A DNA stretch of 64,000 bases from Mycobacterium asiaticum (lineage in GTDB: Bacteria > Actinomycetota > Actinomycetes > Mycobacteriales > Mycobacteriaceae). The notes under the pieces were generated by a model that worked only from the letters and a program-made list of their open reading frames with translations, was not told the origin of the DNA and did no database searches. The stretch spans positions 124,001 to 188,000 of the forward strand of contig NZ_LZMH01000083.1 of assembly GCF_001673635.1 (NCBI RefSeq), written 5' to 3'. Numbering within the stretch: the first letter of the stretch is position 1; each line of letters opens with the position of its first letter. Shown here piece after piece: positions 45,046 through 53,670 of this stretch. The position numbers and the translations under genes are program-made.

Positions 45046-46914
45046 CTAAGGCGGGCCGGGAACGGCCGGGCCGTTACCCGGTAGCTGCGGTAGCCCCGGG
45101 ATCTGCGGGAGTTGCGGTAGCGGGTTCTGCGGGTTGTTCTGTCCCGGTAGCTGTGGCAGCTGCGGTAGCTGCGGCGGCGTCGTGGGTAGCGGCGGTGGCG
45201 TGGATGGCACGGGTGGCGGGCTCGAAGGCGGCGACGGCTGCTGAGTTTGTTGCGTCTGGGTAGGTTGTGGCGGCGGCGCCTGCGTGGTGCGCCGCGGCGG
45301 TGGTGGCGGCGGCTCCTGCGTCGACGGCGCCGGTGGCGGCTCCGACGATGGCGCCGGTTCGGGGCTAATGCTGTCGGTCTCGGTCGGCGCGGGCGACGAG
45401 GGCGGTGGGCTGACCGTGGTCGACGGCGTCGCGGGCACCGTGTTCACCCGCGGCGAGTTGGTCCCGTGCTTGTTTCCGGAAGTCAAGCCGATCGCGATTG
45501 CGGTGCCTACCAGCAGCACGGCCACGGTAGTGCTGATGATGATCACCGCCGGTAGGCGGTACCAAGGAATCGGTGGGGACTTGCGTTCGGGTTTCGGCCG
45601 GTCTTCGCGCTCGAACTTCATCTGCGGGCGAGCGGACGCCAGCCCCGACCCACCGTGCTCGCCGTGCCCGTGCTCGCCAACCGACGCGACGGGCAGCGCG
45701 CGGCTTTCGTCCTCGGCCTCCGACCACGCCAGCGCGGGTTCCATCGTCGGTGCCGGAGGGTCGGGGGGAAAGTCCGGGTACGCCGAAGCCGCGGCTGCGC
45801 CCGGCGCCGCCGCGGCCGCAGCGGTCGCGGCGACGGCGGCGGGAGTGAGTGTGGTCGCGCTGTTGTCACCGGGACCGCGGGCGGCCCGCAACGCACCACC
45901 GATGGCCGCGGTGAGTTGCGGTCGCGGCGTCGTGATCACCGGCACGCCGAAGCGCCCGGACAGCGAGGTGGTAACCGCCGGGATGTTGGCGCCACCGCCG
46001 ACCGTAGCGATCGCGACGAGTCCATGAATTCCGTTGCGCTGCAACAGTTGTTCCAAAGACAATAGGACTCCGTCCAGGGCGGGACGGATCGTTTCCTCGA
46101 GCTCGTTGCGAGTCAACCGGATGTCACCGCGGACGCCCGGGACCGCTTCGGCCAGCGTGGTGACGGTGGCCGACGAGAGCCGTTCCTTGGCGGTGCGGCA
46201 AGCGGCGCGTAACCGGGTGAGCGAACCGATCGCCGCGGTGCCGGACGGATCGAACGAACCGGTCCCCGGCATCTCGGACATGACGTAGGTCAGCAGCGAC
46301 TGGTCGATGAGGTCGCCGGAGAAGTCCTCGTGCCGAACGGTCGCGGCCACCGGCTGGTACTCACCGCTGACATCGACCAGCGTGAGGCTGGTCCCACTGC
46401 CACCGAAGTCGCAGACGGCCACGATGCCGCGCGCCGGTATCCCCGGGTTGGCGCGTACCGCGAACAGTGCGGCGGCGGCGTCCGGGAGCAGCGTCAGCGG
46501 CTTGGCGCCATGCGACCATTCGGACACCCGGCTCAGCGCACCACCCAGCGCGTCGACGGCAAGCGGCGACCAGTGCGCCGGATAGGTCACCGCGACACTT
46601 TCGGGCAGCGCGCGCCCGCCCGTCGCCGCATACGCCAGCGCACGCAGGCCGTCGGCAACCAGCGCCTCACTGCGGTGCATGGAGCCGTCGGTCGCCACGA
46701 TGCCGACGTGGTCGCCGACCCGCTCCACGAAGTCGGTGATGACCAGGCCCGGCTCGTCGAGTCGGGGGTTCTCCGAAGGGATCCCGACTTCGGGCGGGCG
46801 CTGCCGATACAGCGTCAGCACGGGCTTACGGGTGATGGCGTGGTCGGCCGTCACGGCGGCCAGGTTCGTGGCACCGATCGACAGGCCCAGCGCGGGCCTA
46901 GCTCCATCTGCCAT
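45046..46914 (-). CDS. Hsp70/actin-fold ATPase with membrane anchor and Pro-rich tail, Rv2264c-like
   Basis: A 622-residue protein. Residues 1-345 form an Hsp70-like actin-fold domain: LGLSIGATNLAAV (phosphate 1), CDFGGSGTSLTLVD (phosphate 2) and TVGGGANIPAV (adenosine motif). The substrate-binding domain of DnaK is missing. A linker is followed by a basic stretch (KFEREDRPKPERK), one transmembrane segment (VIIISTTVAVLLVGTAIAIGL, near residue 462) and an external tail of about 150 residues rich in Pro, Thr, Ser and Gln. It matches Rv2264c. It would anchor an ATPase to the inner face of the membrane with a wall-spanning tail. Function unknown; a mechanical or cell-wall role is speculative. Confidence 0.88.
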   Translation of the reverse strand: MADGARPALGLSIGATNLAAVTADHAITRKPVLTLYRQRPPEVGIPSENPRLDEPGLVITDFVERVGDHVGIVATDGSMHRSEALVADGLRALAYAATGGRALPESVAVTYPAHWSPLAVDALGGALSRVSEWSHGAKPLTLLPDAAAALFAVRANPGIPARGIVAVCDFGGSGTSLTLVDVSGEYQPVAATVRHEDFSGDLIDQSLLTYVMSEMPGTGSFDPSGTAAIGSLTRLRAACRTAKERLSSATVTTLAEAVPGVRGDIRLTRNELEETIRPALDGVLLSLEQLLQRNGIHGLVAIATVGGGANIPAVTTSLSGRFGVPVITTPRPQLTAAIGGALRAARGPGDNSATTLTPAAVAATAAAAAAPGAAAASAYPDFPPDPPAPTMEPALAWSEAEDESRALPVASVGEHGHGEHGGSGLASARPQMKFEREDRPKPERKSPPIPWYRLPAVIIISTTVAVLLVGTAIAIGLTSGNKHGTNSPRVNTVPATPSTTVSPPPSSPAPTETDSISPEPAPSSEPPPAPSTQEPPPPPPRRTTQAPPPQPTQTQQTQQPSPPSSPPPVPSTPPPLPTTPPQLPQLPQLPGQNNPQNPLPQLPQIPGLPQLPGNGPAVPGPP

Positions 46915-47058
46915 CCAGGTCCAATCCCCGGGGCTAACGCCCTAAATCTCTGAAGGTGTGAAGGTTTCGCTCAGTTTCTCGGTGAAAGCTATAGCGTAGC
47001 TCTGACTCAGCTTTGCGCCAGCTGTATCAAGATCTCTCTCCGCCGATGTTTGCGCTGG

Positions 47059-48156
47059 TCAGCGAATGGTCCCGGCGCCGGGGATGAGCGGCAGATCCAG
47101 GGCGGTCACCCATCCGGGGGAAAGACCGTTGACCGCTGGGACCGCGTTGAGGGCCCGCAACCCGGTTGCCAGGCATCCGGCGGCGGCGGCGTCCCGACCC
47201 GAGCCGTCCGTGAACCGGAAGGCCGTCTCCTGCGAAATGCTCGGCGTCCCTTCGATATCCACCCGGTACACGTCGTTGTCGTTGCCAGTCGGCCAGTCGG
47301 GCGCGGCGTCGAGCCCGATCCGGTTCACGTGCTCGAGCTGGATCCGGGTCTCACCCTGGTAGAGGCCATTGATGGTGAAGCGGACGGCGGCCACGTTGCC
47401 GGCCTTGATGACACCCTTCGCTGATTTGCGGTCAGTGGGGGTGACCCACTTGTCCCACGTCGTGGTCATCTCGTCCAGCATGATGCCCGCGGCATGAGCG
47501 ATCATCGGCACCGTCGCACCCCACGCGAAGATCAGCACATCGCTGTTCTCCAGCATCGGGCTGTACTCCGGCTCCCGCCCGATCCCCATCTCGCGCTCGT
47601 AATCACCCTCGTAGTTGGTGTAGTCCAGCAACTCGGAGGCCCGCACCTTGCGGACTTCCGAACACAGACCCATCAGCGTCATCGGAAACAGGTCGTTGGC
47701 AAAGCCCGGGTCGATGCCGGTGGTGAAGCAGGAAGCCTCCCCCAGTTCGGCGGCCTGGGTGATGGGTTCGATCCAGTTCGGCGGGTTCAGGTGCATGGTC
47801 GGCCAGATCCACGGCGTCATCGCCGTCGAACAGACGTCGATCCCGGCCCGCAGGAAACGAGTGATCAACGAGATGTTGTCCTTGGCGTGCATCGCCGTCG
47901 GTCCGTAGTGGACCAGTGCATCGGGCTTCAGCGCGATCAGGGCATCCACATCGTCGGTGGCGGCGATCCCGGCCGGTTCCGGCAGCCCGCAGATTTCACC
48001 GACGTCGCGGCCGACCTTGTCGGGGTTGCTGACTCCGACCCCGACCAACTCGAAAAGCGGGTGTTTGAGTATCTCGGGGATCACCATTCGACCCACGAAT
48101 CCGGTGCCCCACACCACCACTCTCTTGGGTTCGCCGGCTACGACCGGTTGCGTCAT
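47059..48156 (-). CDS. DapB-like NAD(P)-dependent dehydrogenase
   Basis: A 365-residue protein with an N-terminal Rossmann fold (RVVVWGTGFVGRMVIPEIL) and the dihydrodipicolinate-reductase-like core seen in 2,4-diaminopentanoate dehydrogenase and related amine dehydrogenases. Conserved stretches are KPDALVHYGPTAMHAKDN, GIDVCSTAM, FTTGIDPGFANDLFP and ELLDYTNYEGDYE. Many mycobacteria carry several such paralogues, often near lipid or steroid genes; substrates are not known. GGAGGTGCTG directly precedes ATG 48156, giving a six-base spacing and deciding against GTG 48162. It stands alone, transcribed away from the secreted MmpS-like gene. Confidence 0.82.
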   Translation of the reverse strand: MTQPVVAGEPKRVVVWGTGFVGRMVIPEILKHPLFELVGVGVSNPDKVGRDVGEICGLPEPAGIAATDDVDALIALKPDALVHYGPTAMHAKDNISLITRFLRAGIDVCSTAMTPWIWPTMHLNPPNWIEPITQAAELGEASCFTTGIDPGFANDLFPMTLMGLCSEVRKVRASELLDYTNYEGDYEREMGIGREPEYSPMLENSDVLIFAWGATVPMIAHAAGIMLDEMTTTWDKWVTPTDRKSAKGVIKAGNVAAVRFTINGLYQGETRIQLEHVNRIGLDAAPDWPTGNDNDVYRVDIEGTPSISQETAFRFTDGSGRDAAAAGCLATGLRALNAVPAVNGLSPGWVTALDLPLIPGAGTIR

Positions 48157-48252
48157 CAGCACCTCCAGCTCAGACCAGTCCCCGCGTTCACCCTAAGTTG
48201 AGTGTCAAAAGGGTCTCGTATTCGCCCCTGCGTGGTGACAACATGAACAAAC

Positions 48253-48603
48253 ATGACCACTTGTCGCGCAGCTTCGATCCTGCTTGCCATCGGCACCGCC
48301 TTCGCGGCCACCAGCGGTGTGGCCAGCGCCGTTCCCTTGCCCGGTCAGTTCCCGCAGGTCCGCTACGAGGTCAGCGGTCCCGGCGTCGCCGAATACATCT
48401 CGTTCCAGACCCAGAACGGTCAGCAGCGGGCGGTCAATGTGCCGCTGCCGTGGTCGACGGAATTCCAGGCGTTCGGCGGGCAGGTGTTCGTCCTGTCGGC
48501 TCAAGGACAGGGCACCATCGCCTGCAAGATCATTCTCGACGGCAACGTGGTGAATGACGCGCATTCAACGGGGACACCGGGTAAGGCGGTCTGCTCGCAC
48601 TGA
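48253..48603 (+). CDS. Small secreted MmpS-domain-like protein
   Basis: A 116-residue protein with a signal peptide (ILLAIGTAFAATSGVASA, cleaved near residue 26). The mature domain resembles the periplasmic half of MmpS proteins: VRYEVSGPGVAEYISFQTQ, VPLPWSTEFQAFGG, then IACKIILDGNVVNDAHS and a final VCSH, with two cysteines for a disulfide. Unlike MmpS it lacks an uncleaved membrane anchor, and no mmpL gene is adjacent. It may bind lipids or partner a distant transporter, which is inference. The stop lies 85 bases before cyp124 on the same strand. Confidence 0.75.
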   Translation: MTTCRAASILLAIGTAFAATSGVASAVPLPGQFPQVRYEVSGPGVAEYISFQTQNGQQRAVNVPLPWSTEFQAFGGQVFVLSAQGQGTIACKIILDGNVVNDAHSTGTPGKAVCSH

Positions 48604-48688
48604 ACCCGAGGGCGCAGCGGCCGGTCTAAGCTCGCCAGTGTCACGCCTGCACAGCTGTAAGCGGGCCACGTGGGCATAGGAGGATCGC

Positions 48689-49993
48689 ATGGATCTCAAG
48701 TCCCGGACCGATGCCCCGGCGGCGCTTGCGCCCCGGGTCAACGGAGCCCCGCCGCCCCCCATCCCGCTGGCCGATATCGCGTTGGGATCGTTGGACTTCT
48801 GGGCTCTTGACGACGATTACCGGGACGGCGCTTTCGCCACCCTTCGTCGCGAGGCGCCGATCTCCTTTTGGCCCGCGATCGAGATCGAAGGGTTCACCGC
48901 GGGCAGTGGGCACTGGGCGCTGACCCGTCTCGATGACGTGTTCTTCGCCAGCCGCCACCCCGAGGTGTTCAGCTCCAGCCCGAACATTGTCATCAGCGAC
49001 CAGACACCCGAACTCGCCGAGTATTTCGGCTCGATGATCGTGATGGACGATCCGCGGCACCAGCGGCTGCGTTCGATTGTCAGCAGGGCGTTCACGCCGA
49101 AGGTGGTAGCTCGCATCGAGTCGTCGGTGCGGGAGCGTGCACACCGGCTGGTGACGTCGATGATCGCCAACCATCCCGATGGGCACGCCGACCTGGTCAG
49201 CGAACTCGCCGGACCGCTGCCGCTGCAGGTCATCTGCGACATGATGGGCATCCCGGAAGAGGATCATCAGCGGGTATTCCATTGGACCAACGTGATTCTC
49301 GGCTTCGGCGACCCCGATCTGGCGACTGATTTCGAGGAGTTCGCCAAGGTGTCGATGGATATCGGCGCCTACGCCACGGCGCTGGCCGAGGACCGCCGCT
49401 CAAACCACCACGACGACCTGACGACGGCGCTGGTTGAAGCCGAGGTGAACGGCGAACGGCTGTCGTCCTCGGAGATCGCGATGTTCTTCATCCTGTTGGT
49501 GGTTGCCGGCAACGAGACGACCCGCAACGCGATCAGCCATGGCGTGCTGGCGTTGTCACGCTATCCCGAGCAGCGCGAGCGATGGTGGGCGGACTTCGAC
49601 GGCCTGGCGCACAGCGCCGGTGAGGAGATCGTGCGCTGGGCCTCGCCGGTTATCTACATGCGTCGCACGCTCACCCGCGACTTCGAACTAAGCGGCACGA
49701 AAATGGCTGAGGGCGACAAGGTTACGCTGTGGTACTGCTCGGCCAATCGCGACGAGTCGAAATTCGCCGACCCATGGACGTTCGATGTGGCGCGCAACCC
49801 CAATCCGCATGTCGGCTTCGGCGGCGGCGGTGCCCACTTCTGCCTCGGGGCCAACCTGGCGCGCCGCGAGATCCGGGTGGTGTTCGAGGAGTTGCGCCGC
49901 GAGATACCCGACATCACCGCAACCGGGGAACCGGCGCGATTGCTGTCCCAGTTCATTCACGGCATCAAGAGCTTGCCAGTCGCCTGGAGTTAG
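48689..49993 (+). CDS. cyp124: Cytochrome P450 CYP124
   Basis: A 434-residue P450 very close to M. tuberculosis CYP124A1 (Rv2266). The I-helix motif is AGNETTRNAISHG, the ExxR pair lies in EEIVRW, and the haem motif is FGGGGAHFCLGANLAR with Cys385 as the iron ligand. CYP124 omega-hydroxylates methyl-branched lipids and can oxidise the cholesterol side chain; the active-site stretch DQTPELAEYFGSMIVMDDPRH, cited here only by its position near residue 110-130, is conserved. An AGGAGG site ends five bases before ATG 48689. A family palindrome follows the stop. No redox partner gene is adjacent. Confidence 0.96.
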   Translation: MDLKSRTDAPAALAPRVNGAPPPPIPLADIALGSLDFWALDDDYRDGAFATLRREAPISFWPAIEIEGFTAGSGHWALTRLDDVFFASRHPEVFSSSPNIVISDQTPELAEYFGSMIVMDDPRHQRLRSIVSRAFTPKVVARIESSVRERAHRLVTSMIANHPDGHADLVSELAGPLPLQVICDMMGIPEEDHQRVFHWTNVILGFGDPDLATDFEEFAKVSMDIGAYATALAEDRRSNHHDDLTTALVEAEVNGERLSSSEIAMFFILLVVAGNETTRNAISHGVLALSRYPEQRERWWADFDGLAHSAGEEIVRWASPVIYMRRTLTRDFELSGTKMAEGDKVTLWYCSANRDESKFADPWTFDVARNPNPHVGFGGGGAHFCLGANLARREIRVVFEELRREIPDITATGEPARLLSQFIHGIKSLPVAWS

Positions 49994-49995
49994 CC

Positions 49996-50051
49996 GAGCA
50001 GACGCAAAAGCACCTGAAAAGTGCCCTTTTCAGGTGCTTTTGCGTCTGCTC
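49996..50051. terminator. GAGCAGACGCA-family palindrome, copy 4
   Basis: A perfect inverted repeat with 26-base arms (49996-50021 and 50026-50051) around TGCC. The arm starts GAGCAGACGCAAAAGCACC and ends TGAAAAG. It lies between the convergent cyp124 gene and the next minus-strand gene, three bases after the cyp124 stop. Confidence 0.78.
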
Positions 50052-50061
50052 ACACTCCCTG

Positions 50062-51225
50062 CTACAGGAACGAGTTCTCCGCGGTGAGGCCGCGATCGGG
50101 AAATGCGCCGAGGGCGAAGGTCTCGGCGTTGCCCAGTCCGGTCCCCCCGCCGATCGGATCCTCCACGCGCACCAACAGGTCCCGCAGCTGGTGGACCTTG
50201 CGGGCAGTCTGGGGGTGGTCGCAGTTCGGTACGTGGTAGCCCTCCACCCTCAGATCGCCGACCCATTGCCCATACACCCAGTCGTTCCAGCCGTAGTAGC
50301 CGGCGGTGCCGAGGTGAAATCCCGTCGGGCCTGCCGCGGTGATCGTCAATGGACGCCTGGTGCCGTCGGTCTCGGCCAACGTGATGGTGCCGTGGGTCAA
50401 CCGCCGGTTGCCGTCGTCGAAATGTAGGTCTTGTTCGACGCCCGCGAAACGATAAGCGGTGCCGTCGTCGTTCTGCTGCTCGGCCTGGAAACGGGTTGAT
50501 TCAAAGCCGTCCCCCTTCTCCTGCTGGAAGAACACGAACAGCGAGTACGTCGACCCGTCAGGACGGGTCAGCGTCATCGGGCACCACGTCATCAACATCT
50601 GGCTGATGCGCCGGCCGCCGCGCGGCAGTCCGGGGATCGGCTTGCCCACACCCGGACGCAGGCCCCAGGAATGGTCACGGATCGAGATCCACTCGTCGGG
50701 CCTGACCTCGGTGCGCACGCCTTCGAGCTCGACCCAGCCCGATGCGACGCCAATCTGGTGGTAGCGCAACACATTGTGGGTCACCCGATAGCCGTCGGGG
50801 CTGCGGTCCGGCCAAGGGTCTTCCAGTGCCGCGTCGAAACTTCCGCGCAATGTCACATCAAATGCGATCGGGGCGTGCTCGGTTGCGTCGAGTCCGATGC
50901 GGATGGCCTTGAGCGGCTCAACCACGCTGTAGTGGATGGGGCCGACGTCGGTGCCCGACGGGTCCAGAGACAGCCGCCGGCCGGCACGCACCGTCCACTG
51001 CTCGGTGCCCCGGCAAACGCCCCCGGCCCCATCGAACACTCCCCTGTTGGTGTACTTGCCGATACCGAGCACGAGCTGCAATGAGTTGTCCCGCGCATGA
51101 GCGATGGTCCAGATCTTCTCCGTCCACGACGGATCCGACTGGCTGACCGTCGCGAACGTGTCCACGATCTGATGGGTCAGGGACTCATCCTCGGGCACCA
51201 AGCCGCCATAGTTGGTTGTCAGCAA
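50062..51225 (-). CDS. Conserved protein of unknown function, possibly CrtC/AttH-like beta fold
   Basis: A 387-residue protein with no signal peptide. The sequence alternates short beta-strand-like segments with many Trp, Tyr and Gly residues: SVVEPLKAIRIGLDATEHAP, WISIRDHSWGLRPGVGKP, MLMTWCPMTLTRPDGSTYSL, and WNDWVYGQWVGDLRVEG. The DHSWG motif and overall size recall AttH/CrtC-like lipocalin-type dehydratases, but I cannot confirm it. The start is TTG 51225 with GAGGGG upstream. It begins six bases after the diiron-like gene, so the two form an operon opposite cyp124. Function unknown. Confidence 0.7.
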   Translation of the reverse strand: MLTTNYGGLVPEDESLTHQIVDTFATVSQSDPSWTEKIWTIAHARDNSLQLVLGIGKYTNRGVFDGAGGVCRGTEQWTVRAGRRLSLDPSGTDVGPIHYSVVEPLKAIRIGLDATEHAPIAFDVTLRGSFDAALEDPWPDRSPDGYRVTHNVLRYHQIGVASGWVELEGVRTEVRPDEWISIRDHSWGLRPGVGKPIPGLPRGGRRISQMLMTWCPMTLTRPDGSTYSLFVFFQQEKGDGFESTRFQAEQQNDDGTAYRFAGVEQDLHFDDGNRRLTHGTITLAETDGTRRPLTITAAGPTGFHLGTAGYYGWNDWVYGQWVGDLRVEGYHVPNCDHPQTARKVHQLRDLLVRVEDPIGGGTGLGNAETFALGAFPDRGLTAENSFL

Positions 51226-51231
51226 GTGGAT

Positions 51232-52125
51232 TCACCCCTCATCGACGAATGTCGTCATGTCGGTGCCGCGGTCGTACTCGGCCATCCAGTTTCCTGCCCA
51301 TTTCGGTAGCGGCTGGTCAGCTGGATCGTGATGCGGCGTCTGGGACAGCGCCAGCCCCCATAACATCTTCAACAGACGCCGGGTGGGCACGGCATGGAAC
51401 ACCGGTCTGGTGGCCGTACTGCCCAATCGGTAACGGAACTCGCTGCGCAACGCGTCTTCCATCACGCGTTCAGCCGACAAGGTTCGGTCCTGCTGTGGAA
51501 TGTGCTCGTCGAAGGCCTTGGCGACCGTGTTTGCGATGAATCCGGTGTGCCGGAAAGTCTGGCGTACCCGTTTGACCCGATACCAGGGGTCAGGCATCAG
51601 GTGCCGGTACAACTTGAGCCCCGCACTGCGATGCTCGATCTCCTCGACAAAGTGCCACAGCATCAGCGCCGCCACCCGCTGATCCCCGCCGCCGAACAAC
51701 GAATCCCGATGATCAAGAATCACTTTGAACATCGGTGTGAACGTGGCTTCCAGGTTGGCGATGTACGCGGCGTGAAACTCGACCGGGTGCGTGGCGAGCA
51801 GCTGTTGATAGGACGCCATCGTTTCCTCGTAGCAGCGTTCCAGCCCGGGATACTGCTCGATGAGTGCCAGCATGTGCTTGCGGTGGGCCGCTGAGTGCTG
51901 GGCCTCCTGCCGCAGAAACGCGTCGGCCTCGGCGGCGACGTCGGGGTCGTCGTCAAGTCGGTCGCCGGCCTCGCGTAACGCCGCGATGATGTATTTCTCG
52001 AACGGCACCGCGATGAAGGTGAAGGCGTTGCAGAAGATGGCGAACCGCGGATTGGCCGGCTGCCACAGGAACGGAACCGTCCCGTCGAATTGGAATGACA
52101 TCTTTCGGACAACAAGGTCCGTCAT
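51232..52125 (-). CDS. PF10118-type predicted metal-dependent hydrolase (ferritin-like diiron motifs)
   Basis: A 297-residue all-helical protein. Two ExxH-type motifs are visible: FLRQEAQHSAAHRKH near residue 70 and WHFVEEIEHRSAGLKLY near 155, with further Glu in ALREAGDRL and ANLEATF. This is the pattern of a four-helix diiron centre and matches the family annotated as predicted metal-dependent hydrolase. Ferritin-like oxygenase or desaturase chemistry is as plausible as hydrolysis. The start is ATG 52125. It is upstream of, and coupled to, the CrtC-like gene, and diverges from a TetR gene that probably controls it. Confidence 0.78.
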   Translation of the reverse strand: MTDLVVRKMSFQFDGTVPFLWQPANPRFAIFCNAFTFIAVPFEKYIIAALREAGDRLDDDPDVAAEADAFLRQEAQHSAAHRKHMLALIEQYPGLERCYEETMASYQQLLATHPVEFHAAYIANLEATFTPMFKVILDHRDSLFGGGDQRVAALMLWHFVEEIEHRSAGLKLYRHLMPDPWYRVKRVRQTFRHTGFIANTVAKAFDEHIPQQDRTLSAERVMEDALRSEFRYRLGSTATRPVFHAVPTRRLLKMLWGLALSQTPHHDPADQPLPKWAGNWMAEYDRGTDMTTFVDEG

Positions 52126-52205
52126 TTCCGCGCGCCTTACGTTCAGAGTCTGGTTGTCTCGGATCGCAGTGTGACATTTGTGGCTATAGATGTAAAGTAC
52201 TCAGG

Positions 52206-52763
52206 ATGGCCACCCGTGTCCCGCCCAGCGCCGAGATGTCGACGCGCCGGCGCATACTGGCCGCCACATTCGTCGTGCTTGCGCGCAGCGGACGTAAGCG
52301 ATTGATGCTCTCAGAAGTGGCCGCGGAAGCCAACGTGTCCCGGCCCACGCTGTACCGGTATTTTCCGTCCAAGGACGAACTGCTCGCAGCGTTCGGACTC
52401 TATGAGCAGGACAACTTCGACGCCGGCATCGCCTCAGCGATGGCCGGGCTGCGCGGCCACGAACGACTAGACGCTGCTTTGCAATTCGTAGTCGATTTCC
52501 AGCACACCTACTCATTGGGATTTCTTGCCGACACCGAACCTGAACACGTGCTCACCCAGATGAAACGGGTGATGCCCGTCCTGCATGAGCGCATCAAGCG
52601 CTTGATCCCGGGTGACAACGCCGATCTGGCGGCAGCGACGGTGGTGCGGGTGGCTGTGTGCCACTACCTGGTGGGCGGAACCGATCGCGCGCAATTCCTC
52701 GCCGAATTGCGTTATGCCGCAGGCATGGGCGGACGCACCGCGCAATCAGCTTCCGCGAGCTAA
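52206..52763 (+). CDS. TetR-family regulator
   Basis: A 185-residue protein with an N-terminal helix-turn-helix (SEVAAEANVSRPTLYRYFPS) and a C-terminal ligand-binding domain. ATG 52206 is the start; residues upstream in the frame belong to the divergent promoter region. An AGATGTAAAG sequence 20 bases upstream shares GATGTAA with the long palindrome at 53617, so the protein may regulate itself, the diiron-like operon on its left and the alpha/beta hydrolase-kinase pair on its right. Its 3' end overlaps the convergent hydrolase gene by 18 bases. Confidence 0.85.
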   Translation: MATRVPPSAEMSTRRRILAATFVVLARSGRKRLMLSEVAAEANVSRPTLYRYFPSKDELLAAFGLYEQDNFDAGIASAMAGLRGHERLDAALQFVVDFQHTYSLGFLADTEPEHVLTQMKRVMPVLHERIKRLIPGDNADLAAATVVRVAVCHYLVGGTDRAQFLAELRYAAGMGGRTAQSASAS

Positions 52764-53591
52764 CCATCCGCAGATCCGGTCTGCGATCAGGTCCGGTCGC
52801 TCCAGATGCAGGAAATGACCTGTGCCATCGATCATCTCGAACTCCGATCCCGGTGCGGGCAGGTGCTCAGCCGCGCCCGTGACCACCTCGGCCCCCAACC
52901 CACCGTCCTCGGTGCCGTGCAGGTACAGGGTGGGGACGGCTGGCGGGACGAAGGTGGCCAACGCCTCTTGCTCCGCGGCCGGATCGGCGAAATCGGGGTT
53001 GAATGTCGCGCGATAGGGCGAGATCACCCCTGCGATGGTCTCAGCGGTGACATACTGACGTAGCCATAAAATGTCTTCTCTTGCATCGTATCCCGGTGAC
53101 CAGTCGGCCCAGAGTCGCTCCCAGAAGCCCGGTTGCAGCAACACCGTCTCGGCGAGACCGACCTGTTGGATGAACCATATGTAGAACGAACGCTTCAACT
53201 GGGCGTAGTCGAACATTGCTGCAGCCAGCGCGGCACTCGGTGGTACGGCGAGCGTCACCAGCCGCTGGAATGCGCCCGGGTCCACGCCGACCGTCCCGTA
53301 GGCCGCATGCGCGCCCCAATCGTGGCCGATCAGCACTGCGCGACCGTCTCCGCCGTGACGGCGGTATACCGAAAGTATGTGGTGCACATAGGTACCCACA
53401 CTGACCGGACCCTCGGCCGGCGCGTCGTAGCCCGGCAGCCACGGTGCCACGACCCGGTAGCCGTGCTCAGCGAGCACCGGCCCGAGATGCCGCCAGGTAT
53501 GCGGAGTATCGGGGAACCCGTGCACCGTGATGGCCAGCGGCCTCGTGGTGTCTTCGATGTTCCCGTAAGTCAGGGATGTTGGTCTGGCCAT
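52746..53591 (-). CDS. Alpha/beta hydrolase, epoxide hydrolase/dehalogenase-like
   Basis: A 281-residue alpha/beta hydrolase. HGFPDTPHTW near residue 24 is the oxyanion motif, GHDWGA near 90 gives an Asp nucleophile, and the catalytic His lies in GTGHFLHLERPD near residue 262. An Asp nucleophile with HGFPD points to the epoxide hydrolase/haloalkane dehalogenase group rather than Ser esterases. AAAGGAA precedes ATG 53591. It diverges from the APH-like kinase gene across 79 bases containing a strong palindrome, and converges with the TetR gene. The window holds a second epoxide-hydrolase-like gene of a different type at 3.8 kb. Confidence 0.87.
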   Translation of the reverse strand: MARPTSLTYGNIEDTTRPLAITVHGFPDTPHTWRHLGPVLAEHGYRVVAPWLPGYDAPAEGPVSVGTYVHHILSVYRRHGGDGRAVLIGHDWGAHAAYGTVGVDPGAFQRLVTLAVPPSAALAAAMFDYAQLKRSFYIWFIQQVGLAETVLLQPGFWERLWADWSPGYDAREDILWLRQYVTAETIAGVISPYRATFNPDFADPAAEQEALATFVPPAVPTLYLHGTEDGGLGAEVVTGAAEHLPAPGSEFEMIDGTGHFLHLERPDLIADRICGWLARGS

Positions 53592-53616
53592 CGCTGTTCC
53601 TTTACGTTAGACCCAT

Positions 53617-53645
53617 CTGATGTAAGCACATCCTGTTTACATCAG
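53617..53645. promoter_or_regulatory. Palindromic operator between divergent hydrolase and kinase genes
   Basis: CTGATGTAA (53617-53625) and TTACATCAG (53637-53645) are exact inverted repeats around an 11-base spacer. It sits in the 79-base divergent promoter region. The half-site GATGTAA also occurs upstream of the nearby TetR gene at about 52190, which makes that regulator the likely binder. Confidence 0.6.
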
Positions 53646-53670
53646 GTGCTTGATATGTAAATGTTTCTCT

